DNA of 64,000 nt from Candidatus Didemnitutus sp. (GTDB lineage Bacteria > Verrucomicrobiota > Verrucomicrobiia > Opitutales > Opitutaceae): positions 62,001 to 126,000 of the forward strand of contig JAGOQJ010000006.1 of the NCBI GenBank assembly GCA_017991595.1, read 5' to 3'. Below are positions 43,290-51,615 of this stretch, piece after piece. A model generated the notes under the pieces. The model did no database searches. It was given only the letters and a program-made list of their open reading frames with translations, and was not told where the DNA came from. How positions within the stretch are numbered: the stretch's first letter is position 1; each line of letters starts with the position of its first letter. Made by a program: the position numbers and the translations under genes.

Positions 43290-43618
43290 GGCGTGGCTCC
43301 GCGCGCGAGCCACCACGTGATTGCGGCGAGTGCGAGCGCCGGCAGGCCGATGCCGAGCCAGGCGCGCGCGGGCGTGCGCGCGGCGAAGGCCCAGACGACC
43401 GCGCTGGCGAAGAGGAGAAAACTCGGCACGGCGCCGAGGGCGGCGGCCTCCTCGCGCGGCGTGCGCACGAGCAGGGCGACAGTGGTGGTGAAGAATGCCG
43501 CCAGCGCGTAGCCGCCGAGGGCGGCGGCCGCGATGCGCGCGGCGACGGCGAGCCGGTGGCGCCCGGCGGCAACGGGCCGCCGGGCGCGAAGGGGAACGGT
43601 GGACGCGCGGGCGTTCAT
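43286..43618 (-). CDS. DUF3649 family membrane protein
   Basis: 110 residues from ATG at 43618, chosen because it is 23 nt after the receptor stop; the frame before it is antisense sequence. Basic N-terminus, then about three helices (IAAAALGGYALAAFFTTTVA, FLLFASAVVWAFAA, WLGIGLPALALAAITWWL). The helix 1 pattern GGYALAAFFTTTVALLV is the DUF3649 hallmark. It is a small inner-membrane iron-uptake accessory of unknown mechanism, between receptor 2 and its PepSY partner. Confidence 0.82.
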   Translation of the reverse strand: MNARASTVPLRARRPVAAGRHRLAVAARIAAAALGGYALAAFFTTTVALLVRTPREEAAALGAVPSFLLFASAVVWAFAARTPARAWLGIGLPALALAAITWWLARGATP

Positions 43619-43640
43619 CGGGGCGATGACGCGTGCGGCC

Positions 43641-45836
43641 TCAATAGCGCCAACGGAGCGAGACGGTCGCCGTGCGCGGTTCGCCGTAGTTCGGGTAATC
43701 GAGCGTGGCCCAGTAGGTCTTGTCCAAGGCGTTGCGGAGGGAGGCGGTGAGCGTGAGATTCGGCGTGAAGCGATAGCTGGCGTTGAGGTTCGCAAGTGCG
43801 AACGCCTCCTGCGTCACGGTCGTCGTGCCGAGCGTCGGGTGATTGATGCCGACGCCGCTTTGTTCGCCCTGCCAGTTGACGCCGATGCCGGCGGAGAGTC
43901 GCTCGAGCGCGCCGGTGAACTGGTAGTTCGTGTGGAAACGCAGCAGGTGCTCGGGGACGTTGGCGTAGGTGAGGTCGAGCGCGTGGCGGCGGGTGTTGAC
44001 GTGCGAGTAGCCGAGCGAGGCGGTCCAGCCCGGCCGGATAAAGCCGGTCAGCTCGAGCTCGAAGCCCTTGCTCGCGGTGCCGTCGACACCGATGTAGGCG
44101 GAGCTGCCGTCGGGCAGCGAATTGTCGGGCACGCTCGCGTCGCGCACGGCGTAGTTGTCCTGCTTCGTCTCGAAGACGCCGAAGGAGACTTGGAAGCGCT
44201 TGGCGAAGAACTCGGCCTTGAGGCCGGCTTCGAGGTTGGTGCCGAGGACGGGGGAGAGGAGGTTGTTGTCCTTGTCCTTGTAATTTTGCGGGCGGAAAAT
44301 GTCGGTGTAGCTGGCGTAGGCGGACCAGGTCTCGTTGAGATCGAACACGGCGCCGACGTAGGGCGTGACTTCGTCCTGCACCTTGTAGGCACCGGTGGTG
44401 GATGTGTAGGCGCCGGTCGTGCCGTAGTTATCGGTGCGCGTCTCCCACGAGCTGAGGCGAGCGCCGAGGATGAGCGAGAGCGCGTCGGTGGGGCGGAGCC
44501 GGGCGGTGGCGTAGAAGCCGCTCTGGTCGGTGATGGCGATGCGGCTGGCGCCGGTCTTGAGCAACGTGGGCTTCGGCGCGGTGCCGTCGAAGGTGCGGTA
44601 ATCCGGGATGTCGTAGCGCCAGAAATAGGTGCCGCCGGTGATCGAGGCGTAGGTGGGCGACCAGGAGTCGAGGTTGTTCAGGTTCCAACCGAGCACGAGG
44701 TCGTGGTCGCGGCCGAACGCGGAAATCTTGCCCGCGAGGTAGGCATCGAGGCTGTCGCGCGTGTCCTCGGTTTCGCCGACACCGGCGAGCAGCCAGAGGC
44801 CGGCGCCGGTCGTGAGATTGGGGAAGCCCGAGGCATAGACGCGCAGGCTGAAGGTGCTGCCTTCGGTGCGGTTGTAGGTGGCGCGGAAGATCCAGTTTTC
44901 GCCGAGCTTCTGCGTGAGCGTGAGGAAGGCCGTGGCAGAGTCGCGCTGCCACTCGGTCCAATTGGTCGAGAAATTGGTCGAGCGCGGGAGCAGCGCCAGC
45001 GAGCCGTCGGCGGCGAAGCGCGGGATCACGCCCCACATCGGCGCGGTCGGGTCGTTGTCTTGGAATTGGTAGCCGGCGCCGAGCGTGGTGGTGGCGGTGA
45101 GGTCGGCTTCGGTCGTGGCGAGCCAGGCGATTTTCTCCTCCTCGTAGCGGTCGCGGGAACTGCCACGCGACTGCGCGGTGGCGACGAAGCGGCTGCGCAC
45201 GCGGCCGTCGCCGGTGAGCGGCACGGTGACGTCGGCTTCGCCGCGGTAGTGATCCCAAGTGCCGGCGGTGGCGTTGAAGGCGGCGGCGAATTGCTTGCCC
45301 GGACGCTTGCGCTGGAGGTTGACCACGGCGGAGGGGATGCCGGCGCCGGTGAGCAGACCGTGTGCACCGCGGATGATCTCCACGCGCTCATAGAGGGCGG
45401 TGTCGTATTCCTGGTTGGTGCTGCCGCTGTAGGTGGGCATGCCGTCGACTTGAAATTCGGTGATCTGGAAACCGCGTGCGAAGTAGAGCGGGCGCTGCGT
45501 GTCGTAGAACGCGACGTGGACGCCGGTGACGTTCTTCAGCACGTCGTCGACGCTGAAGAGCGACTCGACGTCGAGGCGCGCGCGATCGATGACGCTGATC
45601 GACTGCGGCGTCTGCCGGACGGAGAGCGGGAGTTTGGTGGCGACGACGGTGGGCGTGGCCGGGCTGTAGGTGTTGGCTCCGTTGACGTGGAAGTCGTCGA
45701 GTTTGACGACCTCGCCACCCGTGCCGGAAGCGGCATCGTCGGCGATGTCCGTGGTGGCTTGGGCGCGCAGGGGCGGTGTTGAAGCCGCGAGCAACGCGGC
45801 GAGGCAGAGCAGGGAGGTGACGCGGGTCTGTTTCAT
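43641..45836 (-). CDS. TonB-dependent siderophore receptor 2 (FhuE/FpvA-like)
   Basis: 731 residues from ATG at 45836. Signal peptide 1-25 (ending LRAQ), VVKLDDFHVNGANTY near 44-58. The plug begins LPLSVRQTPQSISVIDRARL, the typical siderophore-receptor signature, and continues with DDVLKNVTGVHVAFYD, YFARGFQITEFQVDG and YERVEIIRGAHGLLTGAG. The barrel ends TATVSLRWRY with an aromatic residue. The LSVRQTPQSISVI type usually takes up hydroxamate or mixed ferric siderophores. It lies in the operon DUF4198, receptor, DUF3649, PepSY, DUF3325. The AraC regulator is just upstream. Confidence 0.93.
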   Translation of the reverse strand: MKQTRVTSLLCLAALLAASTPPLRAQATTDIADDAASGTGGEVVKLDDFHVNGANTYSPATPTVVATKLPLSVRQTPQSISVIDRARLDVESLFSVDDVLKNVTGVHVAFYDTQRPLYFARGFQITEFQVDGMPTYSGSTNQEYDTALYERVEIIRGAHGLLTGAGIPSAVVNLQRKRPGKQFAAAFNATAGTWDHYRGEADVTVPLTGDGRVRSRFVATAQSRGSSRDRYEEEKIAWLATTEADLTATTTLGAGYQFQDNDPTAPMWGVIPRFAADGSLALLPRSTNFSTNWTEWQRDSATAFLTLTQKLGENWIFRATYNRTEGSTFSLRVYASGFPNLTTGAGLWLLAGVGETEDTRDSLDAYLAGKISAFGRDHDLVLGWNLNNLDSWSPTYASITGGTYFWRYDIPDYRTFDGTAPKPTLLKTGASRIAITDQSGFYATARLRPTDALSLILGARLSSWETRTDNYGTTGAYTSTTGAYKVQDEVTPYVGAVFDLNETWSAYASYTDIFRPQNYKDKDNNLLSPVLGTNLEAGLKAEFFAKRFQVSFGVFETKQDNYAVRDASVPDNSLPDGSSAYIGVDGTASKGFELELTGFIRPGWTASLGYSHVNTRRHALDLTYANVPEHLLRFHTNYQFTGALERLSAGIGVNWQGEQSGVGINHPTLGTTTVTQEAFALANLNASYRFTPNLTLTASLRNALDKTYWATLDYPNYGEPRTATVSLRWRY

Positions 45837-45875
45837 GAACAAAAATTGAAAAGCGGAGAAACGGTGCGGTGCGGC

Positions 45876-46520
45876 TCAGCGGGCCGGGACGGTGATCGTC
45901 AGCGTGGCGACGTGGCGGATGGCCTCGTAAGTGCGGCCCTCGTGTGCGCCGGCGATTTTTTCCACGTGGCCGACTTCAAGCACGGCGGGGCCGGGCCACG
46001 GCGTCTCGATGGTCACGCGGCCGTCGGCACCGGTCTTGAACGTGCGCTGCCAGCCCGCGGAGGTGAAGAGCGTCACGCCGGTGTCGGCGAGCGGCTGGCC
46101 GCGCAGGAGAAGGGTGAAGGTGTCGCTGCCGGGCGCGATGGGCACGAGTTCGAGCGGCAACTGCGCGGTCGTGCCGGCACGGCCGAGTTTCGCCTGATAG
46201 TGAACGAGCGTGGTGCCCTTCTCGGGATAGAAGAGGTTGGAAAGACGGATGTCGCCCGCCGCGCCGCCGGTGGCGACGACGAGGCGGTCGTGGCGCACCT
46301 CGACGGGCAACTCGTGGCCGTCGGCTGCGAAGGCGCGGGGCGTGCGGATGAGCTTCAGGTAGCCATCCTGCGTCTCGCGGACGTTGTCCGCCCATTCGCC
46401 GAACCAGGCGGCGACGGAGCCGTCGGCGGGGTTGCGTTCGAGCCAGACGAAGTGGGCTCGCGCTGCGGACGGCGCGAGTGCGATGAGGAGCGCGGTGGCG
46501 AGAAGACGGAGGTGGTGCAT
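45876..46520 (-). CDS. DUF4198 domain periplasmic protein
   Basis: 214 residues from ATG at 46520 (MHHLRLLATALLIALAPSAA), with the signal peptide cleaved before HFVWLE; the His at the mature N-terminus is typical of DUF4198 proteins. A beta-sandwich with a C-terminal CnaB/nikM-like part (GQPLADTGVTLFTSAGWQRT, GADGRVTIETPWPGPAVLEV). The family is linked to metal (Ni, Co, Fe) uptake; binding of a metal by the N-terminal His is possible. First gene of the receptor 2 operon, 39 nt before the receptor start. Confidence 0.85.
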   Translation of the reverse strand: MHHLRLLATALLIALAPSAARAHFVWLERNPADGSVAAWFGEWADNVRETQDGYLKLIRTPRAFAADGHELPVEVRHDRLVVATGGAAGDIRLSNLFYPEKGTTLVHYQAKLGRAGTTAQLPLELVPIAPGSDTFTLLLRGQPLADTGVTLFTSAGWQRTFKTGADGRVTIETPWPGPAVLEVGHVEKIAGAHEGRTYEAIRHVATLTITVPAR

Positions 46521-46621
46521 GGATGGCGTGACGGGTGGTCGATCCACGCACGGCGATGGCCGACGGGCGCTCGCGAGGCGTGGAGCGGCGAGTATCTCAG
46601 AACGCCGGCGCGGGATTCCAC

Positions 46622-46635
46622 CTGAGCGCGCTCAG
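46622..46635. promoter_or_regulatory. Palindrome CTGAGCGCGCTCAG between AraC and DUF4198 genes
   Basis: A perfect 14-nt palindrome in the gap between the stop of the AraC gene and the start of the DUF4198 operon. Shares TGAG/CTCA ends with the twin boxes of receptors 1 and 3 but has a shorter centre. Operator candidate. Confidence 0.4.
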
Positions 46636-46668
46636 AATTCACCTGTGGGCGGTCGCGTGGATGCGTCG

Positions 46669-47550
46669 TCAGCCGGTGCGGCGGGCGCGCAGCTGGAAAG
46701 TCTTCGGGTTGACGCCGAACTGGCGGCGGAAGGCGGCGGCGAAGTTGCTCGGGTTGCTGTAGCCGACGAGCGTGGCGGCCTCGAGCACGGTGGCCGCACC
46801 GGATGCAAGCAGCCGGCGCGCCTCGTCCATGCGCCGGGCGCGGACATAGCCGAAGACGGTGGTGCCGTGCACCTGCGGGAAGCTGCGCTTGAGCGTCGTC
46901 TCGCTCAGGCCGACCTGCGCGGCGAGTTCGGCGAGCGAAGGCGGTGCGCCGAGGTCGCGCACGAGGATCTCGGCGGCGAGCCGCACCCGGTCGTCGGGGC
47001 CGACCGTGGTGGTCGGCGCGGGCTGAAGCGTGGCGGTCCAGGCGGTGAGAAATTCGACGAGCAGATCGTGGCAGCGCGCGGTCAGCGCCATGGCGCGGCA
47101 AACGCCACTGAAGGGGCAGCAGCGGATCGATTCGAGGGCGAGCCGCGCGCGCGGCGTGAGCGGGTTGGTGAAACTCACTGCGCGTCCTGCGGCGCAGGCG
47201 CGCAACTGCGCGGCGCCCTCGCTGCCATCGCCCGACAGCAGCTCGTCCAACGTGGCCGGCGTGATGGCGATGAAGGCGTGAAAGCCCCGGTTGAGCGTGT
47301 CTGCGGTGGCTTCCGGAGCGGGCGGGAAGCGTTCCAACTGCATGCGTCCGGGCTGCAATTCGTAGATGAGGCGGACCACGGAGGGGTCGGTGGCGAGGCC
47401 GGCCGGCTCGCCCCAGCTGAGCACGAGGCCGGGGCGGACTTCGAGTGCGAGCGGCGAGGTGGGAACGGCCGGAGTTCCTCGTGCTGTCGCCTTTGCTGTG
47501 CCCGGTGCCGGTCGCTCAGGCCAGGTGTCGGCGGAGGGCGAGAAATTCAT
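46669..47550 (-). CDS. AraC-family regulator, PchR-like
   Basis: 293 residues from ATG at 47550 (MNFSPSADTW); the open sequence before it overlaps the Cys-rich gene and is of low quality. The N-terminal sensing part contains ESIRCCPFSGVCRAMALTARCHDLLVEFL, which fits the PchR/AlcR-type linker and has several Cys residues. The C-terminal domain has two helix-turn-helix units: LAELAAQVGLSETTLKRSFPQVHG and ATVLEAATLVGYSNPSNFAAAFRRQFGV (about residues 205-285). PchR-like proteins bind a ferric siderophore and activate uptake genes. Its target is probably the downstream receptor 2 operon. Overlaps the Cys-rich gene by 35 nt. Confidence 0.88.
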   Translation of the reverse strand: MNFSPSADTWPERPAPGTAKATARGTPAVPTSPLALEVRPGLVLSWGEPAGLATDPSVVRLIYELQPGRMQLERFPPAPEATADTLNRGFHAFIAITPATLDELLSGDGSEGAAQLRACAAGRAVSFTNPLTPRARLALESIRCCPFSGVCRAMALTARCHDLLVEFLTAWTATLQPAPTTTVGPDDRVRLAAEILVRDLGAPPSLAELAAQVGLSETTLKRSFPQVHGTTVFGYVRARRMDEARRLLASGAATVLEAATLVGYSNPSNFAAAFRRQFGVNPKTFQLRARRTG

Positions 47551-47815
47551 GGGAGGCGTGCACGAGCGTGCCGATGCGGGCTTGCGGGCAGAGGCAGGCG
47601 AGGTGGCAGGCGAAGCAAAGGGTGGGATGCCCCGGGCCGGCGTCGTCAGGGCCGAGGTGCAGCGTGATCGTCGGGGCCTCGTTTGGCCACGCTGCGTTGG
47701 TAGCGAGCGAGAGTGCGAGACCAGTCTGCTCGGCGCAGAACGTGACGATGCGCGCAAAATCAGCGGTGTCCTCGGGCGCGCAGCAGATCTCGCACAACGT
47801 CGGTCGCAGCGGCAT
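47516..47815 (-). CDS. Small Cys-rich protein upstream of the AraC regulator
   Basis: 99 residues from ATG at 47815. Cysteines cluster in two groups: C-x2-CC near residues 8-12 (LCEICCAPE) and C-x2-C-x3-C-x1-C near 68-76 (CFACHLACLC), a pattern compatible with metal or cluster binding. No signal peptide, no helix, no family recognised. It overlaps the AraC gene by 35 nt, so the two are cotranscribed and probably functionally linked. A DUF1636-type metal-binding protein (these accompany metal-uptake genes) is one possibility, but I cannot confirm it. Confidence 0.6.
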   Translation of the reverse strand: MPLRPTLCEICCAPEDTADFARIVTFCAEQTGLALSLATNAAWPNEAPTITLHLGPDDAGPGHPTLCFACHLACLCPQARIGTLVHASHEFLALRRHLA

Positions 47816-47862
47816 GGCGGAATGGGTGAACAGAATCCGATGTCGTGGGCCGCCCCCGAAAA

Positions 47863-47967
47863 TCAGAAGGGCGGGTAGCGACAGAGGAGCACGAAGCTCA
47901 CGAGCACCGCGCACGCGATGGCGAAGCGGACGATGAGCGAGCGGTCCTGTTGCGAGAGGCGGTGCAT
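47863..47967 (-). CDS. 34-residue single-helix membrane protein
   Basis: Starts with ATG at 47967, 7 nt after the PepSY stop. MHRLSQQDRS, then one helix (LIVRFAIACAVLVSFVLLC), then RYPPF. Shape and coupling to the PepSY gene argue for a real small membrane protein of the iron-uptake operon. No family recognised; too short to be certain. Confidence 0.5.
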   Translation of the reverse strand: MHRLSQQDRSLIVRFAIACAVLVSFVLLCRYPPF

Positions 47968-47974
47968 TGAGGGC

Positions 47975-49225
47975 TCAGGTCGAAGGCGCGGGCTGCGGCG
48001 CGGATCGGCGGCGCGGGAAGAAGCGCCGCCACGAGAGCGCGAAACCGGTGTAGACGAGGACGCAGCCGGCGAGACTGGCGAGCCCGGCCACCAACTGGCC
48101 GGCCCAGCCGAGGGCTTCGCCGGTGTGGAGGAAACGCGTCCAGGAACGGATTTGGCGCGCGGCGCTGAGGTCGGCGAAGCCTTCGCGACGCAGCACTTCG
48201 CCGGTGAACGGGTGGAGCGTGAGTGTGGTGGTGGCGGTGCGCGGCCAGGAGTCGGGTGTGCGCACGATGATGGTGGCGGCCGGCGGTCCGCGGCGTTCGC
48301 CGCCGGCTTCGCGCGCGGGACGGCGCTCGGCTGCGGCCGTATTACCCGCGGAGGCGGGCGCGGCGCCGCGTTGCGGGCCGTTGCCAAGGCGGAGCGTGAG
48401 CGTGCTCCAATCGGGGACTTGCGTCCGCGCGATGGCGAGCAACGCATCGGGATCGAGCGGACGCGCATCGGGCGCTGGGCGCTGGATCTCGAAGGCGGGC
48501 GCGGTCGGGGCGCCGCCGGGGCCGGTCTGCGCGGGCGGCTCCTCGCCGGTGAGGCGGTAGATGCCGTTGGCCGCCCAGCGGTAGGAAATCGGGAGCGCGG
48601 TGAGCGTGAGGACGATCAGCACGGGCGCGGCCCAGAGGCCGAGCGAGTTGTGCCAGTTGAAATCGCGCGCCTTGCCGGTGAGACGCCAGTTGAAGAGCGC
48701 GACGGCCTTCACGCCGCGCCAAGAGAGCGAGCGCGGCCACCAGAGATAAAGTCCGGTGAGGGCGAGCGCGAGGAAGGCGAGGTTGCCCGCGCCGTTGATG
48801 GCCTTGCCGATCGGGCGGTGGTCGCCGCCGAGCGCGAGCCAGCGGTGCCAATCAGTCATCACGTGCATGAAGTCATGCATCGCCTCCGAGGCGGGCCGGC
48901 GGACTTCGCCCGTGAAAGGGTGGGCGTAAATCGTGTTGTCGCGTCCGAGGGAAAACGCGACTGCGTCGCGCGGGTCGGCGGAGACGGTGATGGCCTGCGG
49001 GCGCGCTTCGGGCTCGGCGGCGCGCACACGCGCGGCGAGTTCGGCGAGCGTGAGACGCGCGGCGTCCGGGGCGGGCGCCTCGATCCGCCGCGCGTCACGC
49101 TCAGCCCAGGCGACCAGTTGCTTCTCGAACGCGAGCACAACGCCCGTGAAGCACATGATGCCGATGGCCAGGCCGGCGATGAGGCCGGCGACCAAGTGGA
49201 GCCAGAAGACAATCTTGCGGAACAT
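47975..49225 (-). CDS. PepSY-associated TM protein (partner of TonB receptor 3)
   Basis: 416 residues from ATG at 49225 (MFRKIVFWLHLVAGLIAGLA). First helix 5-32 with FWLHLVAGLIAGLAIGIMCF, periplasmic PepSY-like parts with YAHPFTGEVRRPA and TLHPFTGEVLRREGF (two copies of the HPFTGEV motif), and helices near 160, 195 and 375. MHVMTDWHRWLALGG and NWHNSLGLWAAPVLIVLTL hold the conserved His residues. A Pro/Ala/Arg-rich insert (about 245-300) is unusual. Lies 32 nt after the receptor 3 stop, same strand. Confidence 0.87.
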   Translation of the reverse strand: MFRKIVFWLHLVAGLIAGLAIGIMCFTGVVLAFEKQLVAWAERDARRIEAPAPDAARLTLAELAARVRAAEPEARPQAITVSADPRDAVAFSLGRDNTIYAHPFTGEVRRPASEAMHDFMHVMTDWHRWLALGGDHRPIGKAINGAGNLAFLALALTGLYLWWPRSLSWRGVKAVALFNWRLTGKARDFNWHNSLGLWAAPVLIVLTLTALPISYRWAANGIYRLTGEEPPAQTGPGGAPTAPAFEIQRPAPDARPLDPDALLAIARTQVPDWSTLTLRLGNGPQRGAAPASAGNTAAAERRPAREAGGERRGPPAATIIVRTPDSWPRTATTTLTLHPFTGEVLRREGFADLSAARQIRSWTRFLHTGEALGWAGQLVAGLASLAGCVLVYTGFALSWRRFFPRRRSAPQPAPST

Positions 49226-49257
49226 TAGGGAAAGGAAGGTGCGGCGGCGCGGGCGGT

Positions 49258-51492
49258 TCAGAACGTGTAGGTGACGGAGGCCCAGAGGCGGCGCGGCTCC
49301 TGGTTGTTGCTGTAGAGATTCGTGTAGCTGATGGCGCCGGTGTTCGTGTTGCTGACGTAGGGGCGGTAATCGACGAAGTTTTTGTCGAGGACGTTGTAGA
49401 CGGTGGCGTTGAGCGTGAGGTTGGGGGAGAACTGGTAGGCGCCGCCGAGGTGGAAGAGGCCGTAGGCGCGGTAGTCGCCGTGGGTGGCCTTGGCGCGGCT
49501 GGTGGCGGTGTCGGGCGAGCGGTAGCGCTCGCTGCGGTATTCGCCGCTGAGCCAGAGCGAGAGTTTGGGAGTGGTCGTCCAGCGCAGGCGGGCGTTGGCC
49601 ATGTGCTCGGGCGTGTCGTAGAGAGGCTGGCCCTTCTCGGCGCCGCTCTTCTGCTCGCTGTCGGTGTAGGTGTAGTTGGCGGCGAGCGACCAGTGTCGGG
49701 CGAAGCGGTAGTTCACGCCGGCCTCGAGGCCGCGGGTGACGGCTTCGTCGACGTTCACGAGCTGGGCAAAGGTGTCGACGGCGGGCCAGTTGCCGTAGTT
49801 GACGGAGCCGGGGCGATTGGGGCTGGCGGCGAAGGTGGCGTTGAGGAGGCCGGGGCCGTTGGCGATCTTGTCCTGAAACTCGTTGTTGAAGGCGGTGAGC
49901 TGGAAGCGGAAACCGGCGTCGTTGTCGAAGATGAGGCCCAGCTCGGTGGAGGTGCTGGTCTCGGGCTGGAGGCTGGGCGTGCCGATGGTGGGGCGCGTGC
50001 CTTGGGCGGTGAAGCCGGTGATGCCGTCGGCGATCTGGTCGAGGCGCGGGGCCTTGAAGCCTTGGCTGACGCCGGCCTTGAAGGACCAGCGCGAGGTGGC
50101 GTTCCAGACGAGGTAGGCGCGCGGGTTCACGTGGTGGCCGAACTGGCTGTGTTCGTCGCGCCGGGCGCCGAGCGTGAGGCGGAGATCGCGGAGGAGTTTC
50201 CACTCGTCCTCCAGGAAGAGCGCCCACTGGGTCTGCTCGTAGGGGGCGGGCGCGACGCCGTCGAGCATCTCGGCTTCCCAATACTGACCGCCGACGGTGA
50301 GGGTGTGACGCGTGAAGTTGAGGACGGCCTTGGTGTCGAAGACGAGGTTCTCGTTCTCGAGGGCGCGGGGGCTGCCGGGTGTTTTGCCGGGCGTGCCGGG
50401 CGGGATGGTGCGACCGATCGTCTCGGTGCGGTTCTGGACGAGGCTGGACTCGATGACGCCGGAGGGAATGCGCCAGGTGTGAGCGAGGGTATATTGGTCG
50501 CGGTTGAACTTTAGCTCGGGGCCGTAGCCGTTGAAGGTCGTGGTGGTGTCGAGCGTGCCGAGCTGGCCGGCGGTGTTATCGTAGGTCTGGCGGTAGAAAT
50601 CGGCGTCGAGCCAGAGGTCGTGATCGCGGTGGAGGGTGAGGTCGAGGCGGGCGCCGGCGGTGTGGATGTCGGCCTTGACGGGGCTCGGGCCGCGCTTGCT
50701 GACGTCGAGCGGGTTGCCGTTGACGTCGGTGTAAACGAGGCTGGAAGCGGCGCGGGAGAAGAGGCTGCCGCGGAGGGTGAGACCGACTTTGTTGGGCACG
50801 AGCGGACCGCTGAGATAGAGGTTGGCGGTGCCGGAGTCTCCGAAGTCGCGGTCGCCCTGGAGCGTGCCGCCGACGGTGAGGCTGCCGCCCCAGACGGTGC
50901 TGACTTTTTTCGTGATGATGTTCACGACGCCGCCCATCGCGTCGGAGCCGTAGAGGGTGGACATGGGGCCGCGGATGACCTCGATGCGGTCGATCGCGGT
51001 CGGAGGCGGGAGGAAGCTGGTGGAGGTCTCGCCAAAGCCGTTGGGCGTCACGTTGCCGGCGCTGTTCTGGCGGCGGCCGTCGACGAGGATCAGCGTGTAG
51101 TCGCTCGGCATGCCACGGATGCTGATGTTGAGCCCGCCGGTCTTGCCGGCCGTGGCGCCGATATCGACGCCTTCGATGTCGGCGAGGGCCTCGGCGAGGC
51201 TGTTGACGCGGCGCTGTTGGAGCTCCTCGCCGCTCACGACGGAGATGCTGGCGGGAGCTTGCACGAAGGCTTGGGAGTAACCTGCCGCGGTCACGACGAA
51301 TTGGGCCAGCTGAACAGTCTCGGGCGAGACGGAGCCTTGGAAGTCCTGCGCGCGAATCGACGCGTGGGGCAGCGCCAAGGCGGCCAAACCGCACCAGCAA
51401 CACCGCCAGACTTGGCGATTGAGGCGTTGGCTCAGCGAGCGCAGCGCAGGGACGGGCGCGAGGGGCGTGGCGTGAAAGGGCACGGCATTCAT
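49258..51492 (-). CDS. TonB-dependent receptor 3 (FepA/CirA-like)
   Basis: 744 residues from ATG at 51492. The signal region is long (MNAVPFHATPLAPVPALRSL then a Trp/Cys-rich core, cleavage near SIRAQ, residue 49), so an internal start is possible. The TonB-box-like VQLAQFVVTAAGYSQAF precedes the plug, with ISVVSGEELQQRRVNSLAEA, NISIRGMPSDYTLILVDGRR and EVIRGPMSTLYGSDAMGGVV, the classical CirA/FepA plug. The C-terminus ends RLWASVTYTF. Imports a ferric chelate. Twin TGAGA-N5-TCTCA boxes precede it, 23 nt from the start codon; aroB is divergent. Confidence 0.92.
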   Translation of the reverse strand: MNAVPFHATPLAPVPALRSLSQRLNRQVWRCCWCGLAALALPHASIRAQDFQGSVSPETVQLAQFVVTAAGYSQAFVQAPASISVVSGEELQQRRVNSLAEALADIEGVDIGATAGKTGGLNISIRGMPSDYTLILVDGRRQNSAGNVTPNGFGETSTSFLPPPTAIDRIEVIRGPMSTLYGSDAMGGVVNIITKKVSTVWGGSLTVGGTLQGDRDFGDSGTANLYLSGPLVPNKVGLTLRGSLFSRAASSLVYTDVNGNPLDVSKRGPSPVKADIHTAGARLDLTLHRDHDLWLDADFYRQTYDNTAGQLGTLDTTTTFNGYGPELKFNRDQYTLAHTWRIPSGVIESSLVQNRTETIGRTIPPGTPGKTPGSPRALENENLVFDTKAVLNFTRHTLTVGGQYWEAEMLDGVAPAPYEQTQWALFLEDEWKLLRDLRLTLGARRDEHSQFGHHVNPRAYLVWNATSRWSFKAGVSQGFKAPRLDQIADGITGFTAQGTRPTIGTPSLQPETSTSTELGLIFDNDAGFRFQLTAFNNEFQDKIANGPGLLNATFAASPNRPGSVNYGNWPAVDTFAQLVNVDEAVTRGLEAGVNYRFARHWSLAANYTYTDSEQKSGAEKGQPLYDTPEHMANARLRWTTTPKLSLWLSGEYRSERYRSPDTATSRAKATHGDYRAYGLFHLGGAYQFSPNLTLNATVYNVLDKNFVDYRPYVSNTNTGAISYTNLYSNNQEPRRLWASVTYTF

Positions 51493-51514
51493 TGAGAGTG
51501 AGTCGCAATGCACA

Positions 51515-51559
51515 TGAGACCAAATCTCACGTCAAGAGCGAAAGTGAGAACTTGTCTCA
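51515..51559. promoter_or_regulatory. Twin TGAGA-N5-TCTCA boxes upstream of TonB receptor 3
   Basis: Two perfect 15-bp palindromes, TGAGACCAAATCTCA (51515-51529) and TGAGAACTTGTCTCA (51545-51559), centres 30 nt apart. The same layout stands before TonB receptor 1. Confidence 0.7.
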
Positions 51560-51580
51560 TCTACGTGACAGGCTGAGGGG

Positions 51581-51610
51581 TTGACCTCCGCAAGTAATTG
51601 GTCCTTAATA
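51581..51610 (+). promoter_or_regulatory. Candidate sigma70 promoter of aroB
   Basis: TTGACC (51581-51586), 18-nt spacer, TTAATA (51605-51610). The start would fall at about 51617, on the GTG itself, so the mRNA would be leaderless. Confidence 0.5.
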
Positions 51611-51615
51611 TCTGA

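Noticed and set aside
43533-45782. Plus-strand frame opposite TonB receptor 2
   Set aside because: Same reason; shadow of the receptor.
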